Below are positions 60,208-64,000 of a stretch of 64,000 nt of DNA, in pieces (positions within the stretch are counted from its first letter, which is position 1; every line of letters begins with the position of its first letter). Origin of the DNA: an uncultured Clostridia bacterium. Its GTDB lineage: Bacteria > Bacillota > Clostridia > Saccharofermentanales > Saccharofermentanaceae. The notes under the pieces were generated by a model. It saw only the letters and a program-made list of their open reading frames with translations, was not told the origin of the DNA and ran no database searches. The position numbers and the translations under genes are program-made. The stretch lies in NCBI GenBank assembly GCA_947167045.1, contig CAMVGO010000004.1:29533-93532 (forward strand). Reading direction: 5' to 3'.

Positions 60208-62555
60208 TACTTTTTTCTTCTGTGATCGACCGTCTTAAGAAGGTCTCTTAAGCAGGTCTCCCTCGTCTCGCCCTTGGGCGCTCTTAAGAACCTTCCGAGA
60301 GTGCCGTCGTATTCGACTATGGTAACGTTCATCTTGCCTCTAGTGACGGCCGTGTAGAGCAGATTGCGCTTATAAAGGAGCGCATTCATCTTTCCCAGTG
60401 CGATTATTACCCTGTCGAATTCGCAGCCCTGTGATTTATGCACGGTGACCGCATAAGCCAGGTCGATGTTTTCGAGGAGCTTGCCCTTGTATTCGGCGGT
60501 CTTCCCTTCATCAAAGGTTATGGTAACGGTGCCTTTCAAGGGGTCTATGTCAGTCACCGTTCCGAGTTCGCCGTTAAATATGCCCTGCACCGTTTCACCT
60601 GTCAAAGGATCGGTGCATTCTGTGGAGTAGTCATTCCTGTTCTGCATTATCTTATCGCCGATGTGAAGGACAAGGCTCTGGCCTCTTCTGATCATCTTCT
60701 CATCATCTTCCTTCACAAGGAGCGACTGTATCATCTTGTTGAGCTGCACGGTACCGAGAGCCACGTTCTCGTTCTTGGTGGGAGTAAGACAGATTATGTC
60801 CTCGTCCTTATGCTCCATTACGAGTCTCGCGATGATCTCCTGGGCTTCCTCCTCGGTCTTGCAGCTGATGACCTCAAAATCCTCACCCTCGCATTTAGGC
60901 TCCTGTCCTTCAAGGATAAGTCTTGCGTTGGCAGCTATCGTACCGTTGTCGTCCTGTCTGTGAAGGGCATCTAGCGTAACCTTCGGGATGGATCCGCAGG
61001 ATATGAGATCGCTTAAGATATTTCCACATCCGACTGACGGGAGCTGATCGGGGTCGCCTACCAATATTATCGAAGTGCCTTTATCGACGGCATCGAGAAG
61101 CTGCCTGAACAGCATCGTATCGACCATCGACATCTCGTCTATCACGATAACGCGCGCACTTAGAGGATTATCCTTTCCGTGTACGAAAAGAAGGCTGTTG
61201 TACTGTCCTGCCCTGTCAGGCGGGAGCTGGTCTTCCTCGTCAGGATCCATGGTCATCTTCACGCCCAAAAGTCTGTGAATGGTTGAAGCATCGCTCCCGC
61301 AAGCCTCCGACAGTTTCTTCGCAGCCCTGCCGGTCGGTGCCGCATAAAGGCACTTTATGTTATTCCTCTTGAAGTATTCACCCAAAATGCCCATGATGGT
61401 GGTCTTGCCCGTTCCCGGGCCTCCCGTGATGACGCTTATCGGACTGTACATGCAAAGATATAGAGCCTCTAACTGCGACCTGTCGGGAATGATGCCCATA
61501 TCGGATGCTACTTCATTCATTATCCTGTCGCTCTCGTCTTTATGCGGAGGCATAAGCTTGGAGTTAAGCATCCTGTTGACGCGTCTTTCTATCTCGAGTT
61601 CAGACGCGAAATAACTCATCGTGGCAAATCTCGCCTGCTCATCCTCAACATCACATACCGCGCATTTTCCGGAATCGTATTTATATACTGCTATCTTCTT
61701 TTCTTCGATCGCAAGAGAAACACCCGCCCTGAAAACGGCGGAAAACTGATCTGATGTGAGCTTGGGCTCGTTGCGGTTTACGTATTCCAACGCCTTGCAT
61801 CTGACGTCCACGGGTTTCAGCGCAGTTGACTTTGTATCTTCATGAAGATTTATGCATGCCTGGTAAAGAGCTGCGGCTATCCTCTCCGTTGCAACAGTAG
61901 ATAAACCCTCACCCATGGCTATCCGGTCCAGGAGTTCAAAACCCACGATACCGTGACCCATAAGGGAATAAGGTTCCTTCCTGATCTTCTCCAAGTCAAG
62001 TAATCCGAGATTATTTAAAAGCTTTATCTGAAGCTGGGAAAACCCCATGAGCTTGGCCTCGAGTCCGCGCGTATAGAAATCAAAGTCCTCGGTAAGCTGA
62101 TCGCAAATTGCGACCGCTCTTTCGGAGGATAAGCCCTTGATTCCCGAAGCTGCCTGCTCAGGCGTCTCGGTCAGGACCTTCAGAACATCCGCGCCGAATT
62201 TCTCCGCAAGGGCATCAGCAGTTACCTTTCCCAAACCGTCTATGTTGTCGGCAAGAAAAGAAGCTATAAGCGGCGTCACGCCCGCATCCTCGTCTTCCCT
62301 TATCTTCTTTAACGTTATCTGAGGCCTGTTGTTCCATTCCGTGACTTTGCCGGAGATGAAATAAGTTCCGCCCTCCACGATGTCCACCTTTGACTTGCCG
62401 GCAACGGTAAACCTGCCATCGCAGAGAAAAGACACAAAACCGTTATCTTTCCTCGGGCAGAACACCTTTATGCAGGTGACCTTAGCGTCTTCTATCTCTT
62501 TGCCTACATCAGCCGTCGTCAGTGTCAGAGGCTTGTCTTTGGGTTCTTTTTTCAT
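60207..62555 (-). CDS. recD2: RecD2-type ATP-dependent DNA helicase
   Basis: SF1B 5'-3' helicase in DNA repair, not part of RecBCD. The N-terminus has an OB-like region and helix-hairpin-helix segment (NIDGLGKVTADALAEKFG). Helicase motifs: ITGGPGTGKTTIMG (about residue 380), VIDEMSMVDTML, LVGDPDQLPSVG, YAVTVHKSQGCEFDRV (about 705) and LLYTAVTRGK. ATG 62555, after GGAAG, gives 782 residues. Upstream metK is separated by a terminator; comF overlaps downstream. Confidence 0.93.
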   Translation of the reverse strand: MKKEPKDKPLTLTTADVGKEIEDAKVTCIKVFCPRKDNGFVSFLCDGRFTVAGKSKVDIVEGGTYFISGKVTEWNNRPQITLKKIREDEDAGVTPLIASFLADNIDGLGKVTADALAEKFGADVLKVLTETPEQAASGIKGLSSERAVAICDQLTEDFDFYTRGLEAKLMGFSQLQIKLLNNLGLLDLEKIRKEPYSLMGHGIVGFELLDRIAMGEGLSTVATERIAAALYQACINLHEDTKSTALKPVDVRCKALEYVNRNEPKLTSDQFSAVFRAGVSLAIEEKKIAVYKYDSGKCAVCDVEDEQARFATMSYFASELEIERRVNRMLNSKLMPPHKDESDRIMNEVASDMGIIPDRSQLEALYLCMYSPISVITGGPGTGKTTIMGILGEYFKRNNIKCLYAAPTGRAAKKLSEACGSDASTIHRLLGVKMTMDPDEEDQLPPDRAGQYNSLLFVHGKDNPLSARVIVIDEMSMVDTMLFRQLLDAVDKGTSIILVGDPDQLPSVGCGNILSDLISCGSIPKVTLDALHRQDDNGTIAANARLILEGQEPKCEGEDFEVISCKTEEEAQEIIARLVMEHKDEDIICLTPTKNENVALGTVQLNKMIQSLLVKEDDEKMIRRGQSLVLHIGDKIMQNRNDYSTECTDPLTGETVQGIFNGELGTVTDIDPLKGTVTITFDEGKTAEYKGKLLENIDLAYAVTVHKSQGCEFDRVIIALGKMNALLYKRNLLYTAVTRGKMNVTIVEYDGTLGRFLRAPKGETRETCLRDLLKTVDHRRKK

Positions 62556-62604
62556 GCATATTCTTCCGTGTAAAGACTTTTTCAAATGCTAGCAGAGATA
62601 TTTC

Positions 62605-62649
62605 CCGAAAACAACACGCCCGGTTAAAGTTGAGACTGAAACCGGGCGT
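62605..62649 (-). terminator. Terminator of metK
   Basis: On the minus strand ACGCCCGGTT (62649-62640) and AACCGGGCGT (62625-62616) form a perfect 10-bp stem, followed by GTTGTTTT. It lies 33 bases after the metK stop. Confidence 0.85.
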
Positions 62650-62681
62650 TATGAATTATATTGTTCTATGAACGGAAGTTA

Positions 62682-63872
62682 TCAGATGCCTGCGAGCTTC
62701 TTTATCTCCTCGGCCTTGTCGGTCTTCTCCCAGGGCAGGTCGATATCAGTCCTGCCGAAGTGACCGTAGCTTGCAGTCTTCGCATAGATGGGTCTTCTGA
62801 GATCCAGATCCCTGATGATGGCTGCAGGTCTTAAATCGAATACCTTATTGACGATCTCAGTGATCTTCTCATCATCGATCTTTCCCGTTCCGAACGTATC
62901 GACCATGACCGATACCGGCTTTGCAACACCGATAGCATAAGCAACCTGTACTTCACACTCCGATGCGACTCCTGCCGCAACGATGTTCTTTGCGATATAA
63001 CGCATCATGTAGCATGCGGAACGGTCGACCTTCGTGGGGTCCTTTCCGGAGAAGCATCCGCCGCCGTGACGCGCAAAACCGCCGTATGTGTCGACGATGA
63101 TCTTTCTTCCGGTAAGACCGGAGTCTCCCTGAGGTCCGCCAACCACGAATCTTCCCGTAGGATTGATGTAGATCCTCGTGTTCTCATCGATGAGCTCCGC
63201 AGGGATAACGGGCTTGATGACGTTCTCTTTGATGTAATCCTCAAGGTATTCGAGAGTCACGTCTGCGCTGTGCTGAGTAGAGATGACTACCGCGTCGATC
63301 CTCTTCACCTTATCGTTCTCATACTCTACGGTTACCTGTGACTTACCGTCAGGCCTTAAGAAATCCGCACCGTTCTTGCGAACTTCGGTAAGGCGGATCG
63401 TAAGCTTGTGTGCAAGAGATATCGGCATCGGCATAAGCTCGGGTGTGTCATCGTTTGCATAACCGAACATCATGCCCTGGTCGCCTGCACCGGTATCGAG
63501 TTCCTTCTCGCCGCCGTGACGAGCCTCATATGACTCGTTGACGCCCATTGCGATGTCGGGGGACTGCTCATCGATCGATGTGAGCACCGCGCACGAATTG
63601 CTGTCGAAACCCATATCGCTGGAGTTGTATCCGATCTCTTTGATCTTGTTCCTTACTATCGAGGGAATATCGACATAAGCCGATGTTGAGATCTCGCCCA
63701 TGACGAGTACCATACCCGTAGTCGTGCAAGTCTCGCATGCGACTCTTGCCGTGCTGTCCTGCTCAAGTATCGCATCGAGCACGCTGTCAGAGATCTGGTC
63801 GCAGATCTTGTCGGGATGTCCCTCCGTAACGGATTCAGAAGTGAACAGCCAATTTCCTTTTTTATTTCTCAT
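62682..63872 (-). CDS. metK: S-adenosylmethionine synthetase
   Basis: Makes S-adenosylmethionine from methionine and ATP. The motifs [24 protein letters not shown] and [22 protein letters not shown] are intact and the 396-residue length is normal. AAAGGAAAG precedes the ATG. A SAM-I riboswitch with its terminator lies in the 127 bases upstream, so high SAM should switch the gene off. Confidence 0.97.
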   Translation of the reverse strand: MRNKKGNWLFTSESVTEGHPDKICDQISDSVLDAILEQDSTARVACETCTTTGMVLVMGEISTSAYVDIPSIVRNKIKEIGYNSSDMGFDSNSCAVLTSIDEQSPDIAMGVNESYEARHGGEKELDTGAGDQGMMFGYANDDTPELMPMPISLAHKLTIRLTEVRKNGADFLRPDGKSQVTVEYENDKVKRIDAVVISTQHSADVTLEYLEDYIKENVIKPVIPAELIDENTRIYINPTGRFVVGGPQGDSGLTGRKIIVDTYGGFARHGGGCFSGKDPTKVDRSACYMMRYIAKNIVAAGVASECEVQVAYAIGVAKPVSVMVDTFGTGKIDDEKITEIVNKVFDLRPAAIIRDLDLRRPIYAKTASYGHFGRTDIDLPWEKTDKAEEIKKLAGI

Positions 63873-63906
63873 TGTCTTTCCTTTCCGTTCAATGCCTTTG
63901 TTAAAG

Positions 63907-63933
63907 AAAAAACCTTCCCCTGAAAGGAGAAGG
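63907..63933 (-). terminator. Expression-platform terminator of the SAM-I riboswitch
   Basis: On the minus strand CCTTCTCC (63933-63926) and GGGGAAGG (63920-63913) pair with one wobble around TTTCA and are followed by TTTTTT (63912-63907). Confidence 0.85.
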
Positions 63934-64000
63934 CCAACGTCTTTTTATAAACGATCCTCATCTTTCAGGTTTCCCTGCCGGAATTGGCACCGCTGCTTTC
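63907..64000 (-). promoter_or_regulatory. SAM-I (S-box) riboswitch, 3' part, upstream of metK
   Basis: On the minus strand GCGGTGCCAATTCCGGCAG carries the GGTGCYAATTCC hallmark of the SAM-I aptamer, followed by GAAAGATGAG, the 3' side of the P4/P1 region. The 5' half of the aptamer lies past the window edge. A terminator (63907-63933) follows as the expression platform. This is the expected arrangement for a SAM-repressed metK. Confidence 0.85.

Overview
The window looks like a chromosomal segment of a Gram-positive bacterium of the Clostridia type (phylum Bacillota). This is inferred from gene content: a CdaA-type diadenylate cyclase, a SAM-I riboswitch ahead of metK, RecD2, a fused NadD-YqeK, a PadR/DUF1700 cassette, choline-binding-type cell-wall repeats, a PASTA protein, many lipobox lipoproteins, and no outer-membrane genes. 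Shine-Dalgarno sites are mostly strong GGAGG/AAGGAG. I see no phage, transposase, CRISPR array, rRNA or tRNA; the only RNA gene recognised is ssrA.

Layout. 1-3.2 kb: the start of cdaA, then a two-gene operon of a dehydroquinate-synthase-like protein and an M28-peptidase-like lipoprotein, both lacking expected catalytic residues. 3.2-6.4 kb: gltX-glnS. 6.4-7.9 kb: a TetR regulator with its operator and a flavodoxin/ferredoxin partner. 8-11.4 kb: a polar amino acid ABC transporter downstream of upp, with uraA divergent. 13.3-22 kb: a small membrane protein, a 1761-aa DUF4011/helicase/Vsr-like protein, a YgjP-type metallopeptidase and an acyl-CoA ligase. 22-25.8 kb: plsC, an unusual NCS1-transporter/acyltransferase fusion, and a 51-aa membrane protein missing from the ORF track. 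25.8-29.3 kb: a lipoprotein, the PadR/DUF1700/59-aa cassette and a membrane-anchored amidase. 29.4-31 kb: a zinc-ribbon protein, ssrA and a PASTA lipoprotein. 31.2-38.4 kb: a hydrolase, an operon of methyltransferase, TPR protein and a second zinc-ribbon acyltransferase, a MATE exporter and an HD-GYP protein. 38.5-45.1 kb: birA with a BirA-box-like site, a ComEA-like protein, and the ACT-hom-purD-nadD/yqeK-rsfS run. 45.3-47.6 kb: a secreted LRR/cell-wall-binding protein. 47.7-53.2 kb: argS-pepF-rsmF-rdgB. 53.4-59.3 kb: a MraY-like transferase and two tandem propeller-plus-solute-binding lipoproteins. 59.4-64 kb: metK behind a SAM-I riboswitch, recD2 and comF.

Most of the window is housekeeping: translation, nucleotide and amino acid metabolism, DNA uptake and repair. 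The most unusual parts concern the envelope. They are the NCS1-acyltransferase fusion and its stand-alone paralogue, the two paralogous propeller/SBP lipoproteins with no adjacent permease, the pseudoenzyme-like operon near the left edge, and an Amidase_3 protein that seems to lack its catalytic glutamate. Two genes (13931, minus strand; 35252, plus strand) have a -10 box so close to the start codon that leaderless transcripts are likely.

All assignments come from reading motifs and gene order by eye. No database search was run, so residue-loss claims rest on hand alignment to remembered family consensus.
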